DNA of 64,000 nucleotides from assembly GCF_000472545.1 (NCBI RefSeq), contig NZ_KI421432.1, forward strand, positions 1 to 64,000, given 5' to 3'. Under the pieces are notes generated by a model that saw only the letters and a list, made by a program, of their open reading frames with translations, was not told where the DNA came from and searched no databases. Below are positions 26,547 through 35,473 of this stretch, piece after piece. The stretch is from Burkholderia sp. WSM2232 (GTDB taxonomy: Bacteria; Pseudomonadota; Gammaproteobacteria; Burkholderiales; Burkholderiaceae). The first letter of the stretch is position 1, and the number at the start of each line of letters is the position of its first letter. The position numbers and the translations under genes are program-made.

Positions 26547-27365
26547 CTAGCGCATGTTTGCGCTTCGGGTGCTTCCGGTGCCTGCGGTGCTTCCAACGCT
26601 CTCGTGCGCGAGCCATGCGCCCACCTGTTGCGCGACCCACGCCGGATCGTCGTGCGGCAAATCATGGCCCGCCCACGGATGCACGCGATGCGCGACGCCC
26701 CACGCCGCGGCGAGCTTTGTGGAACACGCCGGATCGACAAGCCGGTCCTCGCGCGAGGAAAGCAGCAGCAGCGGACAAGCCGGCTTCGCCGCGCCTGCGC
26801 GAAACCGCGCTGCCGCCCACAGTTGCCGGCATGCATTCGCAAGGCTCACCGGCGCGCTGCGGCGAATCATGCACCAGGAGTCGAGATCCGCTTGGAGCGT
26901 GCCGACGTCATTGCATGTCAGGCGATGAATGCCGCGCTCGGCACGCGGCGCGTCGTGCCAATGGCTCGCCACTTTCACCAGGTGCGGCCATGCACCCGGA
27001 CGCAAGCGCTCATGCGCCCGACTGAACGGACGCATACTGGTGTTGATCAGCACCAGTCGCGCGATTTCGTCGGGGTACCGTTGCGCCCATGCTGTCGCGA
27101 CCATGCCGCCGAGCGACATCGCCAGTATGTTCAATGGCCCGCTCGTGGCCTCGTTCGGCGCGCGCTCTTGCTGCGCGGCAATGCGCACGGACTCGACCAT
27201 CGCGGCAACGGTAGCGGGCGCGCGCGCATGCGCAAGCGCACCGTTGCCCGACAAGTCGGGCAACAACAGACGCGACGCGCCCGTGGCTTCGCGCAACAGC
27301 TCGGGCAAGCGGCCCCAATGACGCGCCTCGCGTGTGAGCCCGCGCAGCAATATCCACGTACTCAT
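26547..27365 (-). CDS. alpha/beta hydrolase, small lipase/esterase-like
   Basis: A 272-residue alpha/beta hydrolase from the ATG at 27365. The nucleophile elbow is LAMSLGGM (Ser84), the acid is in LLSSREDRLVD, and the His is in WAGHDLPHDD. Its start overlaps the stop of the upstream M14 peptidase gene as TGATG, so the two are translationally coupled. The C-terminal 20 residues are a Ser/Gly/Thr-rich tail. The substrate is unknown; pairing with a peptidase suggests joint processing of an ester- or amide-containing compound, but this is inference only. Confidence 0.8.
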   Translation of the reverse strand: MSTWILLRGLTREARHWGRLPELLREATGASRLLLPDLSGNGALAHARAPATVAAMVESVRIAAQQERAPNEATSGPLNILAMSLGGMVATAWAQRYPDEIARLVLINTSMRPFSRAHERLRPGAWPHLVKVASHWHDAPRAERGIHRLTCNDVGTLQADLDSWCMIRRSAPVSLANACRQLWAAARFRAGAAKPACPLLLLSSREDRLVDPACSTKLAAAWGVAHRVHPWAGHDLPHDDPAWVAQQVGAWLAHESVGSTAGTGSTRSANMR

Positions 27366-28396
27366 CAAGTGTTCGGCCTGTACCAGTGATCAATCGCGCT
27401 TTGCAGCAATTGCTCGCGGCGCTGGCCTTGTGGCAGCCAACGCTGCGACGAAAAAGCGGCACGTGCGAGAAAATCGAGCAGGTTCGCGTGGCGCCGCAAC
27501 ACGCGCGCCGTGCGATGCGCCTTCACGGGATTGAAGAAGCCCTGGCGCGAGAACAACTGGCGCGGGTTCTTCTTGATCCACAGCCAGGAGCCGAGTTCGA
27601 GCGTCATCGGCAGAAAGACGTTGGCGGCCGGCGCACGGTCGTACGCGCAGTCCCACAGATCGCCGTGCAGCAGGTATTGATGGCTTTGCGGCTCGAACGT
27701 GTAGCCATGATGCGGATGCGCGCGCTCGAACATGGTTTTCAGCACGTACATTTCCGGCAGATGCGGCATCAGCTTGCGCGTGCGCGCGTACGGAAACCAG
27801 ATGCTGTCGCTCCAGCCGTAGCCCGAATGGCAGTCGAGCGCAATGCTCATTGGCCGCGCGGCCAGCTCGGTTTCGACCACTTCGAGCAGCGCGGCGGCCT
27901 CGGCTTCCATTGGACCGCCGCGGCGCCCGCGATACCACGGCAACCATGCGCCGACGCGCTGGCCGCCTGCCAGGAGCGGCACGCGCTCGTCTGCGTTTTG
28001 CGGCGCATTGCGCATCAGGTCGACGCCGTTCGGGTTGGCGCGCGTGGCCGCCCACATTCCGCCAGGATTGACGATCGGCATGAATACGAGGCGGATGGAT
28101 TGCAGTTGGCGAACCAGCAGTTCGTCCCATTCGAGCCGCGCGAGCAGCGCGCGCATGTAATCGAGCACGAGTTGCGAGCCGATGCGCTCCAGCCCATGAA
28201 TGCCGGCAAAAAAGCCGATGGCGGGCGCCTGCGGATCTGTCGAACCAATGCTCGCCGTATGCACGCTGAAGCGCCGGCCCCGCACCGCCGTCTCGCAGAC
28301 GGTGCGGATCGCAAGACTCGCGCTGCCCTGATCGAGGATCGTCTTGAGATCTTCGTACTCCGCAAAGGTGTCGGGAAGAAAGCTCAAAGGCTGCAT
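27365..28396 (-). CDS. M14 family zinc carboxypeptidase-like protein
   Basis: A 343-residue metallopeptidase of the M14 type. Zn ligands are visible as HxxE (FAGIHGLERIG, His67 and Glu70) and His190 in ALDCHSGYG. The catalytic Glu is probably Glu267 in LELGSW, and the substrate-binding block is NPNGVDLMRN. No signal peptide is present, so it is cytoplasmic. The ATG at 28396 is favoured for sequence quality, although its ribosome binding site is weak; in-frame starts up to 28489 exist. It is followed by an overlapping alpha/beta hydrolase gene. It could be a DUF2817 or succinylglutamate-desuccinylase-like member rather than a true carboxypeptidase. Confidence 0.78.
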   Translation of the reverse strand: MQPLSFLPDTFAEYEDLKTILDQGSASLAIRTVCETAVRGRRFSVHTASIGSTDPQAPAIGFFAGIHGLERIGSQLVLDYMRALLARLEWDELLVRQLQSIRLVFMPIVNPGGMWAATRANPNGVDLMRNAPQNADERVPLLAGGQRVGAWLPWYRGRRGGPMEAEAAALLEVVETELAARPMSIALDCHSGYGWSDSIWFPYARTRKLMPHLPEMYVLKTMFERAHPHHGYTFEPQSHQYLLHGDLWDCAYDRAPAANVFLPMTLELGSWLWIKKNPRQLFSRQGFFNPVKAHRTARVLRRHANLLDFLARAAFSSQRWLPQGQRREQLLQSAIDHWYRPNT

Positions 28397-28665
28397 GTGG
28401 GCGTCGCTGAGTATCGAGGACGGCAGGGCGAATGACGCAATATAGCCTGGCTGTCTGTCAGCCTGTATGACGGCCGGGCCAATGCACACGCCGTCACGCC
28501 GGTGTCATTCCACTGTCATGCCCCCGGGCGTAAATTTCCGCCTTTCGCCTCGCAAAGCCCCTTCGCATGAGTCGCCCACTCATCGGTCCATGCGTTCTGC
28601 TGGAATAATCACGGGCTTGCGGCCAGCTCTCAGGCGAGCCCACCCGCGCCCACTGTTCGACTTCC

Positions 28666-29502
28666 ATGCAAACCTCCGTCGTCTTGCTGGTCCTGCTGTC
28701 GGCGCTGCTGCACGCCAGCTGGAACGCGTCGCTGCATCTGTCGCAAGACCGTGTGTGGCTGCTGGGTATGATGGCCATTCCGTACCTCGCCGTGAGCGCC
28801 GTCGGCGTGCTCGTGTTACCCATGCCCGCGCCGGCTGCATGGCCGTATATCTTCGCGTCGGTGCTGCTGGAGTTCGGCTATCTGCTCGCGCTGATCCGCG
28901 CTTACCGAAGCGGCGACTTCGGCCAGATCTATCCGATTGCGCGCGGTCTGTCGCCCATGCTGGTGTTTGTCGGCGCACTCGTATTTGCGCAGGAGTCGCT
29001 GAAGCCGCTCGCTGCCACCGGCGTCGCGCTGGTGTCGTGCGGCATCGTCTCGCTCGCGTTTCGCCGCGGTATGCGCTTTTCCGGCGAAAGCGTACCGTTC
29101 GCGCTTCTCACCGGCTTGTTCATCGCGACGTATTCGGTTGTGGACCGCATCGGTGCGCGCGTCGCGGGCAACGGCCTGAGTTACATCATGTGGGTCTATC
29201 TGCTCTGGAACGTACCGCAGTTCCTGCTTGCGTGGCATTGGCGCGGCGGCGCGAAAGGACTGTTCGTCAGCCGCGCGGCGGTGACGAAGGGCATTGCGGC
29301 GGGCGCGCTGGCGCTCATCGCCTATTGCCTGATTATCGAGGCGTATCGCTATCTGCCTATCGCAATGGTGTCGGCGCTGCGCGAGTTGAGCTCGATCTTC
29401 GCGGTGCTGATCGGCTGGCTCTTCATGCACGAGAAGCTCACGCCCCGGCGTGTCGCGGCCTGCGCGCTCGTCACGTTGGGCGCGGTGCTGATCCGCATCT
29501 GA
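28666..29502 (+). CDS. EamA/DMT superfamily transporter
   Basis: A 278-residue membrane protein with about ten helices arranged as two five-helix EamA repeats. The end of each repeat has the expected LGA/LVSCG and VLIGWLFMHEKLTPRRV sequences. Such proteins export metabolites or amino acids. It is divergent from the M14 gene and upstream of gabT (146 bp). The open frame covering it in the gabT register is a shadow. Confidence 0.83.
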   Translation: MQTSVVLLVLLSALLHASWNASLHLSQDRVWLLGMMAIPYLAVSAVGVLVLPMPAPAAWPYIFASVLLEFGYLLALIRAYRSGDFGQIYPIARGLSPMLVFVGALVFAQESLKPLAATGVALVSCGIVSLAFRRGMRFSGESVPFALLTGLFIATYSVVDRIGARVAGNGLSYIMWVYLLWNVPQFLLAWHWRGGAKGLFVSRAAVTKGIAAGALALIAYCLIIEAYRYLPIAMVSALRELSSIFAVLIGWLFMHEKLTPRRVAACALVTLGAVLIRI

Positions 29503-29556
29503 CGCGGTTGTTCGCGCCGCTCGCCCGCGCAAATGGCTCCTACATTCTTATAGAAA

Positions 29557-29577
29557 TGGCTCTGAAGTCCAGAGCCA
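29557..29577. promoter_or_regulatory. gabTD promoter with palindrome over the -35 region
   Basis: TGGCTCTG (29557-29564) and CAGAGCCA (29570-29577) form an 8-bp-arm inverted repeat. A -10 TATAGT follows at 29586-29591, so the palindrome sits across the -35 position. In addition AAATGGCTC occurs as a direct repeat at 29531-29539 and 29554-29562, 23 bp apart. This looks like a regulator-binding array for gabT. Confidence 0.55.
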
Positions 29578-29648
29578 AATCTCACTATAGTCGCTGCATG
29601 TGCCGCGCCTTCATGCGCGGCGTCCGCCGACCAGCGAGGAGCCACGCG

Positions 29649-30938
29649 ATGAACCTGAAGAACGCAGAATTGAAGAGCCGCAAGGACGCAGCCACGCCGC
29701 GCGGCGTCGGCGTAATGTGCGATTTTTACGCCGAGCGCGCGGAAAACGCCGAGCTGTGGGATGTGGAAGGCCGCCGCTTTATCGACTTCGCCGCGGGCAT
29801 CGCGGTGTGCAATACGGGCCACCGTCATCCGAAGATCGTCGCGGCGCTGCGCGACCAGATGGATCATTTCATACACACCGCGTATCAGATCGTGCCGTAT
29901 GCGTCCTACGTGGAGCTTGCGGAAAAACTCAACCAGCGCGCACCCGGCGATCATCCGAAGAAGACTGCCTTTTTCACCACCGGCGCCGAGGCTGTCGAAA
30001 ACGCGATCAAGATTGCGCGCGCCGCGACCGGCCGTCCGGGCGTGATCGCCTTCACGGGCGGCTTTCACGGCCGCACGCTGATGGGCATGGCGCTCACCGG
30101 CAAGGTCGCGCCGTACAAGCTCGGCTTCGGCCCGTTTCCGTCCGACGTGTTCCATGCGCCGTTTCCCAATCCGCTGCACGGCGTGAGCACCGCCGATTCT
30201 CTGAAAGCGCTCGAATTCCTGTTCAAGGCCGACATCGACCCGAAACGCGTGGCCGCGATCATCTTCGAGCCGGTCCAGGGCGAAGGCGGGTTTTATCCGG
30301 CGCCAGTCGAGTTCGTGCGCGCGCTGCGCAAGCTGTGCAACGAGCACGGCATTCTGCTGATCGCAGACGAAGTGCAAACCGGCTTTGCCCGCACCGGCAA
30401 ACTGTTCGCTATGCACCACTACGACGTGGTGCCCGACCTGATGACGGTCGCCAAGAGCTTGGCGGGCGGCATGCCGCTGTCGGGCGTGATTGGCCGCGCC
30501 GACGTGATGGACGCCGCGGCGCCCGGCGGTCTAGGCGGCACATATGCCGGCAATCCGCTCGCGCTCGCCGCCGCGCATGCGGTGCTAGACATCATCGACG
30601 AAGAAAATCTGTGTGAACGCGCTAGCGTTCTGGGCGAGCGCGTCAAAGCCAGACTGCTCGCGCTGCAAAAAGACGCGCCACACATCGCCGATGTGCGCGG
30701 CCCCGGCGGCATGGTGGCCGTCGAGTTCTGCAAGCCAGGCAGCAGCGAGCCGGACGCCGACTTCACGAAGCGCGTGCAGGCACGCGCGCTCGAACGCGGC
30801 CTGCTGCTGCTCGTATGCGGCGTCTATTCGAACGTGGTGCGCTTCCTGTTCCCGTTGACGATTCAGGACGCCGTGTTCGACGAGGCGCTCGCCATTCTCG
30901 AAGACGTGATTAAGGACAGCGTTGCTGTCGCCGCGTGA
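29649..30938 (+). CDS. gabT: 4-aminobutyrate--2-oxoglutarate transaminase
   Basis: A 429-residue class-III aminotransferase. The start is the ATG at 29649 behind CGAGGAG; the same frame is open back to 28467 but overlaps the EamA gene. PLP-site features are TTGAEAVENAIKIAR, IFEPVQGEGGFYP, LIADEVQTGFARTGK and the Schiff-base Lys269 in TVAKSLAGGMPLSG. It converts GABA to succinate semialdehyde and is followed at once by gabD, which oxidises that product. It may also act on 5-aminovalerate. Confidence 0.93.
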   Translation: MNLKNAELKSRKDAATPRGVGVMCDFYAERAENAELWDVEGRRFIDFAAGIAVCNTGHRHPKIVAALRDQMDHFIHTAYQIVPYASYVELAEKLNQRAPGDHPKKTAFFTTGAEAVENAIKIARAATGRPGVIAFTGGFHGRTLMGMALTGKVAPYKLGFGPFPSDVFHAPFPNPLHGVSTADSLKALEFLFKADIDPKRVAAIIFEPVQGEGGFYPAPVEFVRALRKLCNEHGILLIADEVQTGFARTGKLFAMHHYDVVPDLMTVAKSLAGGMPLSGVIGRADVMDAAAPGGLGGTYAGNPLALAAAHAVLDIIDEENLCERASVLGERVKARLLALQKDAPHIADVRGPGGMVAVEFCKPGSSEPDADFTKRVQARALERGLLLLVCGVYSNVVRFLFPLTIQDAVFDEALAILEDVIKDSVAVAA

Positions 30939-30949
30939 GGAATGCAAAC

Positions 30950-32410
30950 ATGGCCACACTGACTCTGCAAGATCCGGCTCTGCTGAAGAGCACCGCGTAC
31001 ATCGCCGGAGAATGGCAAGGCGCGGACGACGGCGCGAGCTTCGAAGTCGTGAACCCGGCAACGGGAGAAACGATCGGCACGGTGCCGCGCATGGGCACGG
31101 CGGAAACGCGCCGCGCCGTCGCCGCAGCGAACGCCGCGTGGCCCGCCTGGCGCGCGAGCACCGCAAAGCAGCGCGCGGCGATCCTGCGCAAATGGCACGA
31201 CCTGATGGTCGAGCATGCCGACGATCTCGCGCTGATCCTGACCACCGAGCAGGGCAAGCCGCTTGCCGAGGCGAAGGGCGAGATCCAGTACGCGGCGTCC
31301 TTCCTCGAATGGTTCGGGGAAGAAGCGAAGCGCGTGACCGGCGACACCATCCCGACGCCCGCGAGCGACAAGCGCATTGTCGTGACGAAGGAGCCGGTCG
31401 GCGTCTGCGCAGCCATTACGCCGTGGAATTTCCCGGCTGCAATGATCACTCGCAAGGTCGGTCCGGCACTCGCGGCGGGCTGTCCGATCATCGTCAAACC
31501 GGCTGAAGCCACGCCGCTCTCGGCGCTCGCGCTCGCCCTGCTGGCCGAGCGCGCGGGCGTGCCGCGCGGCGTGTTCAATGTGGTGACCGGCGAGCCCAAA
31601 GCGATCGGCGCGGAAATGACCAGCAACCCGATTGTGCGCAAGCTCTCGTTCACGGGCTCGACGCCGGTTGGACGTTTGTTGATGGCGCAGTGCGCGCCCA
31701 CTGTGAAGAAGGTATCGCTGGAACTGGGCGGCAACGCGCCGTTCATCGTGTTCGACGACGCCGATCTCGACGCCGCCGTGGCCGGCGCGATCGCGTCGAA
31801 GTATCGCAACAGCGGCCAGACCTGCGTTTGCACCAACCGCTTCTACGTGCACGACAAGGTGTACGACGCATTCGCCGAAAAGCTGTGCGCCGCCGTCGAG
31901 CAACTGAAGGTGGGGCGCGGCACCGAGGCGGGGGTCACGCAAGGTCCGTTGATCAACGAGGCGGCTGTGCTCAAGGTCGAATCGCATATCGAAGACGCGC
32001 TTGCCAAAGGCGCGCGGGTGGTCACGGGCGGCAAGCGTCACGCGCTCGGTCACGGCTTTTTCGAGCCGACCGTGCTCGCGGACGTGACACCCGACATGAA
32101 GGTTGCGCGCGACGAAACCTTCGGTCCGCTTGCGCCGCTGTTCCGCTTTTCATCGGACGAGGAAGTAATCCGGCTGGCGAACGATACGGAGTTCGGCCTC
32201 GCGTCGTACTTCTATAGCCGCGACATTGGGCGCGTGTGGCGCGTTGCCGAGGCGCTCGAATACGGCATGGTCGGCATCAATACCGGCCTGATCTCGAACG
32301 AAGTCGCGCCGTTCGGCGGCGTCAAGCAATCCGGTCTTGGGCGTGAAGGCTCGCACTACGGGATCGACGATTACGTCGTCATCAAGTACATGTGCGTGGG
32401 GGGTGTCTGA
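30950..32410 (+). CDS. gabD: NAD(P)-dependent succinate-semialdehyde dehydrogenase
   Basis: A 486-residue aldehyde dehydrogenase. The ATG at 30950 sits 9 bp after a GTGAGG site; a GTG at 30935 overlapping the gabT stop is the alternative. Visible motifs are ITPWNFPAAMITRK, the cofactor block SFTGSTPVGRLL, the general base in SLELGGNAPF and the catalytic Cys292 in NSGQTCVCTNR. The Cys-Val-Cys arrangement is that of GabD. It oxidises succinate semialdehyde to succinate, completing GABA catabolism into the TCA cycle. It is cotranscribed with gabT (11-bp gap) and ends at a terminator. Confidence 0.94.
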   Translation: MATLTLQDPALLKSTAYIAGEWQGADDGASFEVVNPATGETIGTVPRMGTAETRRAVAAANAAWPAWRASTAKQRAAILRKWHDLMVEHADDLALILTTEQGKPLAEAKGEIQYAASFLEWFGEEAKRVTGDTIPTPASDKRIVVTKEPVGVCAAITPWNFPAAMITRKVGPALAAGCPIIVKPAEATPLSALALALLAERAGVPRGVFNVVTGEPKAIGAEMTSNPIVRKLSFTGSTPVGRLLMAQCAPTVKKVSLELGGNAPFIVFDDADLDAAVAGAIASKYRNSGQTCVCTNRFYVHDKVYDAFAEKLCAAVEQLKVGRGTEAGVTQGPLINEAAVLKVESHIEDALAKGARVVTGGKRHALGHGFFEPTVLADVTPDMKVARDETFGPLAPLFRFSSDEEVIRLANDTEFGLASYFYSRDIGRVWRVAEALEYGMVGINTGLISNEVAPFGGVKQSGLGREGSHYGIDDYVVIKYMCVGGV

Positions 32411-32415
32411 ACGTG

Positions 32416-32445
32416 AAAACGGCACGCCCTGGCGTGCCGTTTTTC
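32416..32445 (+). terminator. rho-independent terminator of gabTD
   Basis: AAAACGGCACG and CGTGCCGTTTT arms (loop CCCTGG) with a T-run to 32444. A 13-bp direct duplication, CTTTGGCGCCTGT, follows at 32445-32457 and 32458-32470. Confidence 0.88.
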
Positions 32446-32509
32446 TTTGGCGCCTGTCTTTGGCGCCTGTCTTTCACACTTATGGCGCGGCCAGCAGCGC
32501 CGCGCTCAC

Positions 32510-32833
32510 TTAGTGGGCGACATACACCGGAGCCGAATACGAGCTCGACGTAACCTCGGCGCGGCTCCCCCCTTGCGATGAACCGTTGGTCGCCGAACCG
32601 TAACCGCTCGTCTGGGCCGTACCGTTCTGCGCGGCAACGCGCGCTTCGGCGGCCTGGATGTTCTCCGGGTACTCGTAGTCGTTCGCAGTGGCCGGATTGT
32701 AGCCGGCCTTTTCCAGTTGGATCAGCTCGGCGCGAACCTGAGCGCGCGTGACCGGCTGGTTCGACTGCGCGAAGGCCGCAAGCGGTGCGGAAATAAGAGC
32801 AGCAATAACAGCGGCTTCGATCAGCGATTTCAT
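32510..32833 (-). CDS. DUF4148 family exported small protein
   Basis: A 107-residue protein with a Sec signal (cleavage after AAFA, about residue 22) and the DUF4148 core PVTRAQVRAELIQLEKAGYNP. The C-terminal half is Ser/Gly/Thr rich. Function is unknown. It is transcribed alone, convergent with gabD and downstream of the minus-strand cdhR gene's promoter-distal side. It is a paralogue of the gene at 18688. Confidence 0.85.
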   Translation of the reverse strand: MKSLIEAAVIAALISAPLAAFAQSNQPVTRAQVRAELIQLEKAGYNPATANDYEYPENIQAAEARVAAQNGTAQTSGYGSATNGSSQGGSRAEVTSSSYSAPVYVAH

Positions 32834-32942
32834 GATAACTACCTCCAGAGATTGTTTTGTCAGGCGCTGAAGGCGGTTGTCTTCAGCAGATGGACACAGT
32901 CTAGGAGGCAGACGACCTAGGGTAAACCCCGAATCCGCGAAT

Positions 32943-33998
32943 TCACTGTTGCGGGACGCGCGCCAATTCGCCGGCTCGTGCGCCGATTTGCGCTTTGGGC
33001 GGCACCAACCCGCCGCCCGGTTGCCGGTCGCTTCTCGGACTCATGCCGAAGCGCGCACGATACGTCCGCGAAAAATGCGACGGGGACTCGAACCCGCAAG
33101 CGACGCAAATCGACGTGATCGACATGTCGGTCTGTTGCAGCAGTTCGCGCGCGCGGCCAAGCCGCAATTGCAGATAGAAGTGCGTGGGGGTGTCCTTCAG
33201 CGACGCGCAGAAGAGCCGTTCCAATTGCCGGCGCGTCACGCCGATTTCCTGAGCGAGCCGGTCGGGCGTGAGCGGCTCTTCCATATGCTGCTCCATCACG
33301 CCGATCACCTGTATCAGCTTGCGATTGTGCACGCCGTAGCGCGCGGCAATCTCCATGCGCTGATGATCGGAACGCTGGCGGATGCGGCTCACCACGAATT
33401 GCTCCGACACCGCCGACGCCAGAGCGGCGCCATGCTTGCGGCCGATCAGGTCGAGCATCATGTCGATCGACGCAGTGCCGCCCGCGCAGGTGATGCGCCG
33501 CGCGCCGATTTCGAAGAGTTCCTGACTGGCATCCAGCGACGGGTAACGCTCGCGAAATGCCGACAGCGCCTCCCAATGCACGGTCACGTTGTCCGCGCTG
33601 CCGAAAAGCCCCGCTTCCGCAAGCACGAAGCTGCCGGTGTCGATGCCGCCGAGCGTCGCGCCCGCGCGCGCGAGCCGCTTTAGCCGCTCGCCGAGTTCGC
33701 GCGTGTAGTACGCGAGCGGCTCGAAGCCCGCGACCACAAAGAGCGTGGCGCCGCCGCGAGACTTTTCCCCGTCGCTACCCTTGCTCACGTTGCCCGCTTC
33801 GTCCAGCTCGCCAATTGCCGCGTCGGCGTTGATCGAAATGCCGTTGCTGGCCGCGACCGGCGCGCCGTCCAGACTGACAATGCGCCAGCGGTACAGCTCG
33901 CCGCGAAAGCGGTTCGCCACGCGCAACGGCTCGACAGCCGACATGAAGCCGATCGCCGAATAGCCCGGCAGCAGCAGGAAAGATATTTCTTCAGGCAT
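32943..33998 (-). CDS. cdhR: GlxA-family AraC-type regulator of carnitine catabolism (CdhR-like)
   Basis: A 351-residue regulator: an N-terminal DJ-1/PfpI-like (GlxA) domain (residues 5-190) joined to a C-terminal AraC/XylS double helix-turn-helix (residues 215-320, with LAQEIGVTRRQLERLF and SITSICVACGFESPSHFSRTYRARFG). The ATG at 33998 begins MPEEISFLLLPGYS; the long frame to 34349 is rejected. It diverges from caiX-cdhC-cdhA-cdhB-hocS, the position of CdhR in Pseudomonas, where it activates the operon with carnitine. A palindrome at 34261-34278 in the intergenic region is a possible binding site. Confidence 0.87.
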   Translation of the reverse strand: MPEEISFLLLPGYSAIGFMSAVEPLRVANRFRGELYRWRIVSLDGAPVAASNGISINADAAIGELDEAGNVSKGSDGEKSRGGATLFVVAGFEPLAYYTRELGERLKRLARAGATLGGIDTGSFVLAEAGLFGSADNVTVHWEALSAFRERYPSLDASQELFEIGARRITCAGGTASIDMMLDLIGRKHGAALASAVSEQFVVSRIRQRSDHQRMEIAARYGVHNRKLIQVIGVMEQHMEEPLTPDRLAQEIGVTRRQLERLFCASLKDTPTHFYLQLRLGRARELLQQTDMSITSICVACGFESPSHFSRTYRARFGMSPRSDRQPGGGLVPPKAQIGARAGELARVPQQ

Positions 33999-34416
33999 CT
34001 CGCGGGAATCCGAAAAGGGCACACAAGCCGGGCGCGCAGGCGAACGTGAACGCGCGGTTCCCGGCGAGCGTAGCAAGCGCGCAGCGAGCGGACAAGGCGC
34101 GCCAAAAATCGTTGTGGGCGCATGCTGCGTTGCAATGCAGGCGCGTGCCGCCACCGCGAACTCGGGCCGACGCATGCCACCGCATGCCCCTGGTGGTTTT
34201 CCCTCGTTGTCGCGCAGAAGCAAGAAGGGGTCGCTGACGGTCGCTTTGGCAGCAATATGGGGCATTAACGTTAGTGCCATTCCGTACGCACGATTCACCG
34301 GTTCATGTAGCACCTCGTGCATCACTTGCCGGCGGGCCGCCCTTTGCATTGGAACATCGGGGCGACTCCTTTCGAAAACGCTAACAGACGTACATCGGCG
34401 TCAATAGGGGAAGGTC
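33999..34416. other. 418-bp divergent cdhR/caiX regulatory region
   Basis: No gene is supported here. An open minus frame continuing from cdhR and an overlapping plus frame are non-protein-like. The right half is AT-richer and carries the palindrome at 34261-34278. The caiX ribosome binding site AGGGGAAGG ends about 4 bases before its ATG. Confidence 0.6.
34261..34278. promoter_or_regulatory. candidate CdhR operator (18-bp near-perfect palindrome)
   Basis: GGCATTAACGTTAGTGCC reads as an inverted repeat with one mismatched pair. It is centred about 148 bp upstream of caiX and 270 bp upstream of cdhR, a distance suited to activation of the catabolic operon. Assignment to CdhR is inference. Confidence 0.45.
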
Positions 34417-35430
34417 ATGAAGTCACGCATCAAAACGCTGCTCGCCCAATTTGCCCGGCGCGGCCAGTCCACACAAGCTGGGCGACGGGCCCGGCTCGCT
34501 TGCACCGCGGCCGCCGCCTGCGTTGCCGCCGTCACCGCGCTGCCTGCGTCGGCCCAAGACCCGGCCGCCTGCCGTGCCGTGCGCTTCGCGGACATTGGCT
34601 GGACCGACATCACGTCGACCACCGCGCTCGCCTCCACCGTCTTCGAAGGGCTCGGTTACCAGCCGGTGACAACCGTCGCTTCGGTGCCCATTTCGTTTGC
34701 CGGCCTGAAGAGCAAACAGCTCGACGTGTCGCTCGGCTACTGGTGGCCTGTCCAGGAGAAAGCGATCGCGCCGTTCGTCGAGTCCAAAGCCATCGATGTG
34801 CTGCAACCGCCGAACCTGACCGGCGCGAAGGCCACCTTCGCGGTGCCAGGCTATGCGTATGACGCGGGCCTGAAAACCTTCGCCGACATCGCCAAACATC
34901 GCGATCAGCTCGACGGCAAGATCTACGGCATCGAGCCCGGCAGCAGCGCCAACGCGGCCATTCAGAAAATGATCGCCACCAACAAGTTCGGCCTCGGCGG
35001 CTTCAAGCTGGTTGAATCGAGCGAAGCGGGCATGCTGGTTTCAGTGGAACGCGCGATCCGCGACAAGAAATGGGTAGTGTTTCTCGGCTGGGAACCGCAT
35101 CCGATGAACATTCAGATCGACATGAAATATCTGTCCGGCAGCGACGGCGTATTCGGCCCGAACGACGGCGAGGCTCGCGTGTACACGCTGACCTCCCCCG
35201 ACTATCTGACGCGCTGCCCGAACGCGGGCAAGCTCGTGAGCAACCTGCGCTTTTCCACGCAGTTGGAAAACGTGGTGATGCAGTCGGTCATGAACAAGGA
35301 AAAGCCCGCCGATGCCGCAAAGGCGTATCTGAAGAAAAACCCGCAGGTACTCGACGCATGGCTCGCCGGCGTGAAGACCTACGACGGCAAGGACGGTCTG
35401 CCCGCGGTCAAGGCTTACCTCGGGCTTTAA
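34417..35430 (+). CDS. caiX: carnitine-binding periplasmic protein (CaiX-like, OpuAC family)
   Basis: A 337-residue ABC substrate-binding protein of the glycine-betaine/choline/carnitine class. It has a long signal region (cleavage after ASA near residue 46), the start FADIGWTDITSTTALAS, and the aromatic ligand-cage blocks DVSLGYWWPVQ and VFLGWEPHPMN. It is the first gene of the carnitine operon. No permease or ATPase is adjacent, so it probably works with a distant CbcWV-type core transporter, as known for Pseudomonas CaiX. Confidence 0.88.
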   Translation: MKSRIKTLLAQFARRGQSTQAGRRARLACTAAAACVAAVTALPASAQDPAACRAVRFADIGWTDITSTTALASTVFEGLGYQPVTTVASVPISFAGLKSKQLDVSLGYWWPVQEKAIAPFVESKAIDVLQPPNLTGAKATFAVPGYAYDAGLKTFADIAKHRDQLDGKIYGIEPGSSANAAIQKMIATNKFGLGGFKLVESSEAGMLVSVERAIRDKKWVVFLGWEPHPMNIQIDMKYLSGSDGVFGPNDGEARVYTLTSPDYLTRCPNAGKLVSNLRFSTQLENVVMQSVMNKEKPADAAKAYLKKNPQVLDAWLAGVKTYDGKDGLPAVKAYLGL

Positions 35431-35473
35431 GTTTCACGAGTGGCGCACTGAACAACCAGAGGAACCTGTACGC

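Noticed and set aside
28467..29648. N-terminal extension of gabT giving an 823-residue fusion
   Set aside because: The frame overlaps the intact EamA transporter gene and is Arg-rich and motif-free there; gabT has its own ATG and ribosome binding site at 29649.
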